In this document: one piece after another, positions 1 through 7,005 of the stretch
How the letters are laid out: each line of letters begins with the position of its first letter
Position numbering within the stretch: the stretch's first letter is position 1
Assembly (NCBI GenBank): GCA_032906765.1
Contig: JAJTZB010000002.1
Span: 1 to 64,000, forward strand
DNA from: Nitrososphaerales archaeon
GTDB lineage: Archaea > Thermoproteota > Nitrososphaeria > Nitrososphaerales > Gagatemarchaeaceae
DNA: 64,000 bases
Direction of reading: 5' to 3'
The notes under the pieces: model-generated
What the model was told of the DNA's origin: nothing
The model's database searches: none
What the model saw: only the letters and a program-made list of their open reading frames with translations
Made by a program: the position numbers and the translations under genes

Positions 1-81
1 TACACTGCCAGCGTCTTCCTGACAACAACATCGGGCATAGTCGTTTCCACGACTTCCACAGTTTCGTCCTTCTCTGTCTAG
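1..81 (+). CDS. C-terminal end of a truncated gene, probably a surface protein
   Basis: The window opens inside an open frame of 26 codons ending in TAG at 79-81. The visible tail is rich in Ser, Thr and Val (ending TTSTVSSFSV), typical of Ser/Thr-rich archaeal surface proteins, and carries no membrane anchor. The next gene starts only 13 bases later in the same direction, so the two may be co-transcribed. The rest of the gene lies outside the window and no function can be assigned. Confidence 0.5.
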   Translation, partial: YTASVFLTTTSGIVVSTTSTVSSFSV

Positions 82-94
82 GGCGGCTACCAAG

Positions 95-826
95 ATGAAA
101 GCACTCACAGCGATTGCATCGGGAATGCTTCTGGCGTTCCTCGTCCTATCGCCACTCGCAGCTGCGGCAGCGGCCGACGCGGTGACTGTCTCTGTCTCCC
201 CGAGCACGGTGACGACAACGTTCACCGTCTCTGGTAGCGTGACAGCAGCGTCCGGCAGCGTGACCGGCTCTGCGGTGTTCATCAAAGTCGCCAACCCGAG
301 CGGCAGCACCGTAGCCGTGGGCAACGCCCCGGTAAGCGGTTCTGGCGCCACGGGCACCTATTCACAGACGCTGACGTCTGGAGGCAGCACCTCGTGGACC
401 CCCGGCACATACACTGTGACCGCGACCTACGGGACGACCTCCGGAACGCCGGCATCAGCGACAGCGACATTCACCTACAGCACGGGCGGCGTAACTACCG
501 GTGGAATCTCCACTGCGCAGTTCAACCAGATCATGGGCAACCTCAGCGCGTTGACCGCAAAGATCAACGCCCTATCAGCGGCGCTCTCCGGTCTGTCGAC
601 CTCGGCGACCAACATCCAAGGCTCCTTAACGAGCCTTAGTAACCAGCTCAGCAGTGTCAACACTGCTGTCCAGTCGGCCGCCGGCCAGGCAGCCACCGCG
701 GCGTCAGAAGCCAGCTCAGCAGCAGGCAGCGTCTCGAGCACTCAAACGTACGTGCTCGTAGTCGCAGTCATCGCAGCCATCACCTTAGTCCTAGAACTAG
801 CAATATTGGTAAGAAAGCTGTCGTAA
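95..826 (+). CDS. C-terminally anchored surface protein with Ig-like domain and helical stalk
   Basis: A 243-residue protein with a cleavable-looking signal peptide (residues 1-25, ending in an Ala-rich stretch), a Ser/Thr/Gly-rich beta-type domain (about 28-130) resembling secreted Ig-like repeats, a helical Ala/Ser/Gln-rich region (about 138-215) that could form a coiled coil, and a C-terminal membrane helix (about 219-240) followed by RKLS. This order predicts an extracellular domain on a stalk held in the cytoplasmic membrane. ATG at 95 follows the upstream stop by 13 bases. A hairpin with a T-rich tail overlaps its stop codon. The exact role is unknown; a surface or cell-envelope structural protein is inferred. 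Confidence 0.7.
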   Translation: MKALTAIASGMLLAFLVLSPLAAAAAADAVTVSVSPSTVTTTFTVSGSVTAASGSVTGSAVFIKVANPSGSTVAVGNAPVSGSGATGTYSQTLTSGGSTSWTPGTYTVTATYGTTSGTPASATATFTYSTGGVTTGGISTAQFNQIMGNLSALTAKINALSAALSGLSTSATNIQGSLTSLSNQLSSVNTAVQSAAGQAATAASEASSAAGSVSSTQTYVLVVAVIAAITLVLELAILVRKLS

Positions 827-858
827 AAGGCAGCTTTCTCCCTTTTTCTTTTTTCTTT
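812..858 (+). terminator. Hairpin plus T-tract terminator overlapping a stop codon
   Basis: A perfect 9-base inverted repeat, AGAAAGCTG at 812-820 and CAGCTTTCT at 831-839, is separated by a 10-base loop containing the TAA stop of the surface-protein gene. It is followed by a T-rich run at 843-858 interrupted by single C residues. Archaeal termination mainly needs the T-tract; the hairpin resembles a bacterial intrinsic terminator. Confidence 0.6.
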
Positions 859-888
859 GCGATAACGAGACGATACTCCGCACGTACG

Positions 889-923
889 TTCATTCATTCA
901 TTCTGCGCTAGCAAAGCGCTAGC
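889..923. repeat. Short direct and inverted repeats at the 3' edge of the TnpB gene
   Basis: A tetranucleotide tract (TTCA repeated, 889-903) is followed by two copies of GCGCTAGC (905-912 and 916-923) separated by AAA. Part of this can also fold, with GCGCT (905-909) pairing to AGCGC (915-919). It sits directly after the stop codon of the minus-strand tnpB, where IS200/IS605 elements carry their right-end hairpin and guide-RNA region. Assignment as the element end is inference. Confidence 0.4.
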
Positions 924-2092
924 TATACTCTGATCCTTCCGTCCTGATTGGACGGATGGTCCGCATCGACTTTGGACGCGGTCTCTTCTTCTCGAGATAC
1001 GCGCCCTACCATCACTTCATCTGCGGACCCTACGTGCCCGGACCTCAGGCCTCGTGACAGGATGTTTTTGGCTGCGTTGAGGTCCCTGTCGATGACCAAT
1101 CCGCAGGCCGCGCAGGTCAGGATCGGATGCTCCGCGGGAGGCTCCCTCATTGCACCGCCGCACTTGGAACATGTCGAGGAAGTGCCCTGCGGTTCGACGT
1201 AGACTACCGGAAGCCCTTCCCATCTGGCCTTGTATTCTATCTGTCGCTGGAGCTCTGCGAACGGCCACGAGTTCATCTTAGATAGGTAGAAGGCGGATGA
1301 CTTGCTCTCTCTGCGGTACATCTGGCGTATCCCCTTCAGGTTCTCCATCACGACCGCCTGCTTCAGGGATGCGGCTCGGTAGACAATCGTGGAAGACACG
1401 TTGTGTAGCACCCATCCCTTCTTCCCATGCCCGATCGCCGAGTACTTTCTGAATAGGTCCCGCTTGATCCTGATGTCGTTTCTCCTGAACCGGCTCTTGA
1501 TGCGCCTGTATCGCTCATGTATCTGTGTGATGACAGCCAGGTCGTATACTTCCGTCCTACCCTCGGTGTCGAAGGATGTTACGTTCTCTGGGTTAATGTC
1601 GAACGCGACCACTCCTTCCAACTTCACTTCTGTGACCTCTTTGCGGTAGATGACACCGAGAGCCTGCGGCGTTGCCGTGACAGAGTTCACCTCCACACCT
1701 TGCTTCGAAAGCACGGCCATTGTGTGCTGGTTCAGTTTCACCCTGAGGCCCCCGGGCAGTTCGAGCCAGTCGCCGGAGACACGAACCCCTACGGATGCAG
1801 AGATGAAGAGGTTCCTGCAGTATGGTCTGACCGTGTTGTGACGTTCGGATTCCGTCCTGTACTTCTTTATCAGATTCGATGCTTCAAACATTGCAGAGAA
1901 GCGGTAGCTGTCTTCAATCGGATAGGCGAGCGTCCTTTCGTAGCAGAGAGGCTTGATCGCACTGTAGGACGGCTCTTCGCAATCGAAACCTAACCTGACG
2001 CAGTCGTTGACCATAAGCTGGAAGGTTCGCATCTTCTCGACAAGTGCTGGGCCAGGTTCGAAACGCTGCTTGACCGACCTGTAAAGAAACAA
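923..2092 (-). CDS. tnpB: TnpB, RNA-guided nuclease of an IS200/IS605-type element (orphan)
   Basis: A full-length 389-residue TnpB (OrfB family). The RuvC-like catalytic triad is present: Asp165 in VAFDINPENV, Glu250 in VVMENLKGI and Asp337 in IDRDLNAAKN. A C4 zinc finger is formed by Cys308/Cys311 and Cys327/Cys330. TnpB proteins are guide-RNA-directed DNA nucleases encoded in IS200/IS605 transposons. No TnpA transposase is adjacent, so the copy is either mobilised in trans or a stranded remnant. The start is TTG at 2092. The first motif reads DIN rather than the common DLG; a variant of this kind is also seen in the second TnpB of this window. Confidence 0.9.
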   Translation of the reverse strand: MFLYRSVKQRFEPGPALVEKMRTFQLMVNDCVRLGFDCEEPSYSAIKPLCYERTLAYPIEDSYRFSAMFEASNLIKKYRTESERHNTVRPYCRNLFISASVGVRVSGDWLELPGGLRVKLNQHTMAVLSKQGVEVNSVTATPQALGVIYRKEVTEVKLEGVVAFDINPENVTSFDTEGRTEVYDLAVITQIHERYRRIKSRFRRNDIRIKRDLFRKYSAIGHGKKGWVLHNVSSTIVYRAASLKQAVVMENLKGIRQMYRRESKSSAFYLSKMNSWPFAELQRQIEYKARWEGLPVVYVEPQGTSSTCSKCGGAMREPPAEHPILTCAACGLVIDRDLNAAKNILSRGLRSGHVGSADEVMVGRVSREEETASKVDADHPSNQDGRIRV

Positions 2093-2121
2093 GACAGCGT
2101 CAATTCAGGAACATGATTTAG

Positions 2122-2145
2122 GCTCCCACCTTTCCGAGGTGGAGC
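2122..2145. other. Hairpin between divergent genes, possible left end of the TnpB element
   Basis: GCTCCCACC (2122-2130) can pair with GGTGGAGC (2138-2145) across a 7-base loop, leaving one bulged C. It lies between the start of tnpB (minus strand) and the promoter of the coiled-coil gene (plus strand). A left-end hairpin of an IS605-type element is one reading; a regulatory structure is another. Neither is proven. Confidence 0.3.
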
Positions 2146-2152
2146 TTAATAG
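2145..2152 (+). promoter_or_regulatory. TATA-like box for the coiled-coil gene
   Basis: CTTAATAG lies about 30 bases upstream of the ATG at 2182. This spacing fits a leaderless archaeal transcript and argues against the in-frame GTG at 2155, which would sit upstream of the transcription start. Confidence 0.45.
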
Positions 2153-2181
2153 TCGTGGATGCTTCTCCTTCGACTGTGAAG

Positions 2182-2481
2182 ATGGCTGCTGCGGCACCCA
2201 GCTGGTTCGAGAGGCTACTACTGCCAGAGCTGAACGCTCTGAAGGGAGAGATCAAGGCGATAGACGGCAGGATCGACGGTCTCGAAGGGAAGATGGTTGG
2301 GGAGTTCGGAGGCGTCCGCTCCGAAATCAAGCGGCTCGACGAGAAGATTGACGGGTGGGGCATGCGCCTAATTGAGAAGATAGATGGATTCGACAAACGA
2401 CTCGACGTCGTGCAGCGGCTGGCTGTCCTGGAAGCTAAGCTAAGGGAATACGAGAACAAAGGCAGCGGCAGCAATCGGTAG
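2182..2481 (+). CDS. Small coiled-coil protein of unknown function
   Basis: A 99-residue protein beginning MAAAAPSWFERLLLPELN. From about residue 15 it is almost wholly amphipathic helix with repeated units of the form I-D-x-x-I/L-D-G, a pattern typical of trimeric or dimeric coiled coils. It has no membrane helix or signal peptide. A GTG at 2155 would add nine residues, but the TATA-like box at 2145-2152 points to the ATG at 2182. The gene diverges from the neighbouring tnpB and may be host DNA flanking the insertion. No function can be assigned. Confidence 0.55.
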   Translation: MAAAAPSWFERLLLPELNALKGEIKAIDGRIDGLEGKMVGEFGGVRSEIKRLDEKIDGWGMRLIEKIDGFDKRLDVVQRLAVLEAKLREYENKGSGSNR

Positions 2482-2624
2482 CCATCGGTTTCTCCGTGAA
2501 TGCCTGTTTCAGGCGGGCGCTATTGATGCCTTGAGCCTTCAGTCCGGTCCCTTGAGAGCCGGCAGCGAGAGATTCACCGCCCAAACCGCGCCGCGGTGCT
2601 ATCAGCTTAGTGTCGCTGGTGGGC

Positions 2625-2631
2625 TTTAATA
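2625..2631 (+). promoter_or_regulatory. TATA box of the retropepsin-like gene
   Basis: TTTAATA lies 25-31 bases before the GTG start at 2656, the spacing of a leaderless archaeal promoter. Confidence 0.5.
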
Positions 2632-2655
2632 GCGTCTGCAGAATTCTGGTCGATT

Positions 2656-3039
2656 GTGGAGATGGGCACCTTCACAGTGAGGACGATGGTCTCGAAGGCC
2701 GGCCCCTCTTCGCCGTCCAAGAGCGTGGACCTCGTTGCCGACACGGGCGCCACCTTCACCACCCTCCCCTCGTCCCTACTCAGGGAGTTGATGGTGGACG
2801 TAGAGAGGACTCTCAGGTTCGCCCTCCCCGGCGGCTCGACAGTCGAGCGGGGTGCGGGCCACATCAGGATCATTCTGGGGGGAGGGTACGCACTCCCGTC
2901 GACCACAGTAGTCTTCGGCGACGAAGGCGTCTTCTTGTTGGGGGCGGTAACCTTGGAAGACCTCTCCTTGGCCGTTGACCCGACCAACAGGCGGCTGGTC
3001 CCGGTCGAGGGCCGCCTCCTGGCCTTGTGCGCGCGCTGA
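2656..3039 (+). CDS. Retropepsin-like aspartic protease
   Basis: A 127-residue single-domain protein of the clan AA aspartic protease fold. The catalytic signature is VADTGATFTTLP with Asp29-Thr-Gly-Ala, preceded by a strand (SVDLVA), and the C-terminal half has the expected hydrophobic-Gly pattern (VFLLGAVTLEDLSLAVDP). Retropepsins have one such motif per chain and act as homodimers, so this protein should dimerise. No signal peptide is visible, which suggests cytoplasmic activity; the substrate is unknown. The start is GTG at 2656, placed by the TATA box at 2625-2631. It lies 37 bases upstream of a large pilin-signal protein gene that has its own promoter-like sequence. Confidence 0.75.
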   Translation: MEMGTFTVRTMVSKAGPSSPSKSVDLVADTGATFTTLPSSLLRELMVDVERTLRFALPGGSTVERGAGHIRIILGGGYALPSTTVVFGDEGVFLLGAVTLEDLSLAVDPTNRRLVPVEGRLLALCAR

Positions 3040-3049
3040 AACTTGGGGG

Positions 3050-3056
3050 TTAAATC
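3050..3056 (+). promoter_or_regulatory. TATA box of the large pilin-signal protein gene
   Basis: TTAAATC lies 21-27 bases before the TTG at 3077. It supports that start over upstream in-frame codons, which would place a highly charged stretch before the signal sequence. Confidence 0.5.
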
Positions 3057-3076
3057 ACCCGACCGCATCTCGTGCG

Positions 3077-4954
3077 TTGAAAACGGGAAGGAGGGGCCTC
3101 AGCGCCGTCTTCGGTTTCCTTGTCATTTTCATGCTCCTCATGGCGGGCTTGGCAGCAATCTCCACTGAGCTCAACGCCCAGAACTCGGTTTGGAGCTCGC
3201 AGGAGCGTGCTAGGCAGGTCGAGAACACGAGGCAGCTCGAGCACCTGACGCTCTCGCTGAACGGCTCTTTCCTGGTCGTTAGGAACGACGGCCTAGTGCA
3301 GTCCCAGCTTCAGTACCTCGTACGGGAGGCAAACCAGAGCATGACCGATACTAAGGTCCAAAGCCTACTTCAGACGGGGTCCACGTCTGCCATACCGATT
3401 GCCTCGCAGGCGTCGGGTTACGCTGTCATCACCCAGCTTGGCAACGTCTTCTGGCTCCAAGATCCTTCCCAGATGTTGAGTACCTCCGTTCCAGTCACTT
3501 TCGACGCGTCAGGTCTTCCGCCATCCTTCAACACCAGCGCCGTCCTCACCGTAGACGGGCAACCTGTCACCTATTCCCAGTTGCCGAAGACATTCGAGTG
3601 GCAGGGAGGAAGCACTCACAGCTTCTCCTACGCTGCAGGCTTCAGTGTCGGACCCTCGGAGAGGCTAGGCTGGGCCTACTCGAGAGGGGCGAGCACCCTT
3701 AGGCAAGGGACGCTGGTGGCCAGCCAGCCCGAGAGCGTAGTCTCCCAGTACGCCGACCAGTACCTGCTGGCCGTGGTTGGCGGCGGAGCGATAGGGTACT
3801 TGGGGTCGCCTGGCAACGACGGTTGGTACCCTGCTGGAAGCACCGCCCAAGTCTCGACCTCCTATTCGTGGAACCTGACCTCTGGCCAGTCCAGGCAGAA
3901 CCTCGTCTCCTGGGACGTCGACGGGAGCTCCGTCGTGGCTGTGGCCCGCTCGGGCGAGGGCACCTTCGTCACCTCTGGAATCGTCATGGATGCACCACAC
4001 ACTCAATACCTCAACTCTGTGACGCAGTATCGTGTTTACACCAACACGAGCGTCCCCGCGGCAGGGGCCCTCCCTTCCCTCTCCCTCGGCTACGCGTATC
4101 AGGGTCTAGCATCCTCCTCATGGTCCTGCTCGGCCTTCTCCCTCTCCGGCTACCCAGGCGGAACTGCTACCCAAGGCCTGTGCCCTGAGCCGTCATCGTC
4201 GCAGGACGTCACCTCTGTTGCATGGAGCGTCGCCGTGTCGTCGTCAGGCACACTTGGAGACACGTTGAGCTTTTACGTGGCTGTGAACGGCTGCTACTCT
4301 CAGTCCTACGACGCGACCGCTGGGTCCAGCGGGTCGTTCTCCGGCTGCATGCCTGTCACAGGCGCCTCGATAGTCCTCCAGTGGAGGGTGTCGCCTGGGT
4401 GCTGGAGCAAGAGGATCCAGGACTACATCTACTGCGGCACCACGTTCTCCGTCGCGAGTTCTGGAACCTACACCTACGTGTCCAGCGTCAGCGGAAGTAC
4501 GCAGACGGCGGCGGCTTCGTTCTCCTCATCGGGCGCGTCTGTCGAATACAACTATGCCTTCGAGTACTCCTTCCCGCCTGGGTCAGTATCCACCTCGCTG
4601 GCGCTCACATTTCCTGCCTCGGAGGTGCTCGGCTCTGTGACTTCGCCGTGCGGCACGTGGACGGCATCAGCGAACACGATTACCATCGCAAACGCCTGCT
4701 CCAGCCAGTCCCTCCTCTCCACGTCAGCCACCGGCTCCTACTCGGTCAGTCTGGGCGCCTCGCCCACGTCGGACGGCTGGTACGACGCGGGTACCAGTCA
4801 TACCATCTCCGCTACATCCTCCGGGCCGTTCGTCTTCTTCGGATGGGGCGTGTCAACCCCCGGCCTGCAGGTCGCATCAGGCACTGCGCAGTCCACGGCC
4901 GTCGTTGTTGGCTCCGCAGGCACCATCACAGCTGTCTTCAACGTCGTGGAGTGA
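3077..4954 (+). CDS. Large extracellular protein with class III (pilin-type) signal and repeat domains
   Basis: A 625-residue protein starting at TTG 3077. Its N-terminus, MKTGRRGLSAVFGFLVIFML, is a basic stretch ending in Gly followed by a hydrophobic helix, the pattern recognised by archaeal prepilin peptidase for pilins and archaellins. The remaining 590 residues are Ser/Thr/Gly-rich beta-type sequence. Two copies of a short unit (GNDGWYPAGST near residue 240 and SDGWYDAGTSH near residue 575, the latter followed by FFGWGV) resemble the InlB/Listeria-type bacterial repeat found in surface proteins. Four to six Cys residues in the middle could form disulfides. It is far longer than ordinary pilins of 120-200 residues, so it is probably a surface adhesin anchored or assembled through the pilin pathway. 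Confidence 0.7.
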   Translation: MKTGRRGLSAVFGFLVIFMLLMAGLAAISTELNAQNSVWSSQERARQVENTRQLEHLTLSLNGSFLVVRNDGLVQSQLQYLVREANQSMTDTKVQSLLQTGSTSAIPIASQASGYAVITQLGNVFWLQDPSQMLSTSVPVTFDASGLPPSFNTSAVLTVDGQPVTYSQLPKTFEWQGGSTHSFSYAAGFSVGPSERLGWAYSRGASTLRQGTLVASQPESVVSQYADQYLLAVVGGGAIGYLGSPGNDGWYPAGSTAQVSTSYSWNLTSGQSRQNLVSWDVDGSSVVAVARSGEGTFVTSGIVMDAPHTQYLNSVTQYRVYTNTSVPAAGALPSLSLGYAYQGLASSSWSCSAFSLSGYPGGTATQGLCPEPSSSQDVTSVAWSVAVSSSGTLGDTLSFYVAVNGCYSQSYDATAGSSGSFSGCMPVTGASIVLQWRVSPGCWSKRIQDYIYCGTTFSVASSGTYTYVSSVSGSTQTAAASFSSSGASVEYNYAFEYSFPPGSVSTSLALTFPASEVLGSVTSPCGTWTASANTITIANACSSQSLLSTSATGSYSVSLGASPTSDGWYDAGTSHTISATSSGPFVFFGWGVSTPGLQVASGTAQSTAVVVGSAGTITAVFNVVE

Positions 4955-5039
4955 ATGTCGACTTCACCCGTCTCTCCCGCCTAACGCTAATAGAGTGTCC
5001 CGACATAGGCCAAGTCCGCATCGCAGCGGTCGTCTCAAC

Positions 5040-6071
5040 TTGAAAACCATAGCTCTACTTTGGGGTCCGTTCGGGCATCGTCTAGACGAACTCTCGGCCG
5101 CCGTGGGCGGCAAGCGTATCAGCATCACCCTCCTGTACGGCCCCAGGTACTTCGCGCCCATACGCTATTTAGCACTCTTCATCATGACCCTCATCCTTCT
5201 GCTAGCGGAGAGCCCTGACGTCGTCTACGCCCAGAACCCTCCTGTCTTCTGCCCCCTGACCTCGCTTCTGTATTGCAGGGTGGCAGGAAAGCGCTTGGTC
5301 GTCGACCACCACTCCGTCTGGAGGGTCAAGACGATAGGCGGACCAGTCGGAAGGGCAATCGGCTACCTCGAATCGGTCGTCGCGAGGTCTGCAGATGCGA
5401 ACACTGCGCCACACGGCGTGTGGGCCAGAGAGCTATCAGCGATGGGGGCAAGGAGTGTTCTCGTCGTCCACGACCACGTCGAGCGGAACCCGTACGGGCG
5501 CGACGAGAGACTCAGACGAGGATACGCCCAGACGCCGCTGATTGCGGTAGCCTCGCACGGCGGGCATCCGCTCGAACGGATGGAGGCAGAGATCTCGGCC
5601 GCCTCCCGGTTCGAGACGCTGACCCTGCTCGTGACGGGCCCTGCCAACAAGCTCGCCGGAAGGCTCGAGAAGCTTCCGCCCAACATCAGGTACCTCGGGA
5701 TGCTCCCGATGGACGACTACCTGCGCCTGAAGGCCTCTTGCGACTTCGCTCTCAACATCACAGACGAGCCCTTCACCCTCTCACACGTGCTCTTCGAGTA
5801 CGCGGCGAGCGCCCTCCCCGTTGTCTCTAACAGGCAGGCGGTAGTCGAGGAGGTATTCGGAGATTCGCTCGCCTACGTAAATTCCTCCGACGTGACTTCA
5901 GTTTCGGCGGGAATCAGGCTGCTCGCAGGCGACCCGGCCAAGCTGGTCACGTACAGGTCGGGCATGGCGCGCATGTTCGACAAGCTCGCAGCCACACGGT
6001 CGAGGGAGGTGGCGGCCCTGAAAGACCTTATATCGACTGGGCGTTCCGCCCAGGCGAAGGCGCCGGCTTGA
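5040..6071 (+). CDS. Glycosyltransferase, GT4-like
   Basis: About 343 residues from the TTG at 5040 (MKTIALLWGPFGHRLDE). The protein has two Rossmann-like halves. The C-terminal half contains NIRYLGMLPMDDYLRLKASC and SHVLFEYAASALPVVSNR, matching the donor-binding region of retaining GT-B (GT4) enzymes in which a conserved Glu (here in LFEYAA) contacts the nucleotide sugar. A hydrophobic segment after residue 40 may tether it to the membrane. It overlaps the next gene by four bases (TTGA), so it probably works with that sugar nucleotidyltransferase in making a surface glycan or glycolipid. The donor and acceptor cannot be told from sequence. Confidence 0.75.
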   Translation: MKTIALLWGPFGHRLDELSAAVGGKRISITLLYGPRYFAPIRYLALFIMTLILLLAESPDVVYAQNPPVFCPLTSLLYCRVAGKRLVVDHHSVWRVKTIGGPVGRAIGYLESVVARSADANTAPHGVWARELSAMGARSVLVVHDHVERNPYGRDERLRRGYAQTPLIAVASHGGHPLERMEAEISAASRFETLTLLVTGPANKLAGRLEKLPPNIRYLGMLPMDDYLRLKASCDFALNITDEPFTLSHVLFEYAASALPVVSNRQAVVEEVFGDSLAYVNSSDVTSVSAGIRLLAGDPAKLVTYRSGMARMFDKLAATRSREVAALKDLISTGRSAQAKAPA

Positions 6072-6793
6072 AAGCCATCATCCTGAGCGGCGGGCAGGGG
6101 CTTCGGATGCGCCCCCTGACTGACGACCGCCCGAAGCCGCTTGTCCAGATAAACGGCAGGCCAATCGCCGAACATCAGATCGACTGGCTGACGAAGGACG
6201 GAATCGTCGACGGTGTCATTTTCGCGTGCGGTTACAAGTGGGAGAGGCTCAAGGAGCACTTCGGCTCGAGCTACAGTGGGATTAAGGTCGAATACAGCGT
6301 GGAGGAAGAAACGCTAGGCACTGGTGGCGCGATCAAGAGAGCCCTCTCTTTGTGCGTCGGTGAAGAGGAGTGCGTAGTCCTCAACGGAGACATAGTTACA
6401 GATCTTCCCTTGAGGAGGATAGTCGACGCACACCACAGTGCATCGGAGGTGCCCGCGACGATGCTTGTGGTCCCTTACCGTTCCCGCTTCGGGGTAGTCA
6501 AGATAGACAAGTTGAGAATGGTTCGGGGTTTCGATGAGAAACCTGCTTTTCCCGATGTCTGGATCAATGGGGGTGTCTATGTGCTGAACCCGAGGAAGAT
6601 GCTCAAGTACCTCCCTGACAAGGGGGACATAGAAAGGGAAACATTTCCAAAGCTGGTCGAGCATGGTGAGCTCCTCTCCTATCCGTACTACGGAGATTGG
6701 TTGTTCCTCGACTCTGCGAAGGACCTAAAGGCGCTTGAGGAAACGATGAGGCAGCCGGTTTCGAGCTCTCTCGCGGGCGAGGGGAACGGCTGA
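6068..6793 (+). CDS. Sugar-1-phosphate nucleotidyltransferase
   Basis: A 241-residue single-domain enzyme of the glucose-1-phosphate/mannose-1-phosphate nucleotidyltransferase family, which makes NDP-sugars for glycosyltransferases. The signature loop is LSGGQGLRMRPLTDDRPKPL near the N-terminus, with the conserved Lys in RPKPL. LGTGGAIKRAL and VVLNGDIVTDL follow in the family order, the latter holding the metal-binding Asp. No left-handed beta-helix domain is attached. The LGTGGAI element resembles heptose- and mannose-1-phosphate guanylyltransferases, but the sugar is uncertain. The TTG start overlaps the upstream glycosyltransferase stop. A decayed piece of a homologous gene follows at once. 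Confidence 0.85.
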   Translation: MKAIILSGGQGLRMRPLTDDRPKPLVQINGRPIAEHQIDWLTKDGIVDGVIFACGYKWERLKEHFGSSYSGIKVEYSVEEETLGTGGAIKRALSLCVGEEECVVLNGDIVTDLPLRRIVDAHHSASEVPATMLVVPYRSRFGVVKIDKLRMVRGFDEKPAFPDVWINGGVYVLNPRKMLKYLPDKGDIERETFPKLVEHGELLSYPYYGDWLFLDSAKDLKALEETMRQPVSSSLAGEGNG

Positions 6794-6808
6794 AGAATCC
6801 ATTCTTCA

Positions 6809-6949
6809 ATGACCGAGAAGCGCGATTACCAAAACTATGCGGGAAAGCCCACGGCTTCAGTCGCGGGAGGATGTCACTACGGCGACTGGTGGTACGTCGA
6901 CTCTTTGAAGGACCTAAAGGAACTCGAGAACGAGCTGAAAGTCCGCTAG
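6809..6949 (+). pseudogene. Remnant of a second sugar nucleotidyltransferase (C-terminus only)
   Basis: A 46-codon frame from ATG 6809 to TAG 6949. Its last half, HYGDWWYVDSLKDLKELENE, aligns with the C-terminus of the intact gene just upstream (YYGDWLFLDSAKDLKALEET). The first half has no family resemblance, and the catalytic domain is absent. This is best read as the tail of a duplicated or replaced nucleotidyltransferase gene. An 8-base inverted repeat, TGAAGAAT/ATTCTTCA at 6791-6808, marks the junction. A short functional peptide is possible but less likely. Confidence 0.65.
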
Positions 6950-7005
6950 AGCAACTCAAAATCTTTTAACGATGCACCCTTCGGCCCCCCTCGCGAACCC
7001 CTCCA

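Noticed and set aside
2050-2066. GGTTCGAAAC, resembling a tRNA T-loop
   Set aside because: It lies in the tnpB coding sequence, and no acceptor or anticodon stem can be formed around it.
4222-5043. Long plus-strand open frame of 273 codons
   Set aside because: Arg/His/Leu-rich shadow of the pilin-signal protein gene in another frame, caused by GC-rich codons.
6791-6808. TGAAGAAT/ATTCTTCA inverted repeat as a terminator
   Set aside because: The loop is only two bases and there is no T-run after it; it is noted only as a junction mark.
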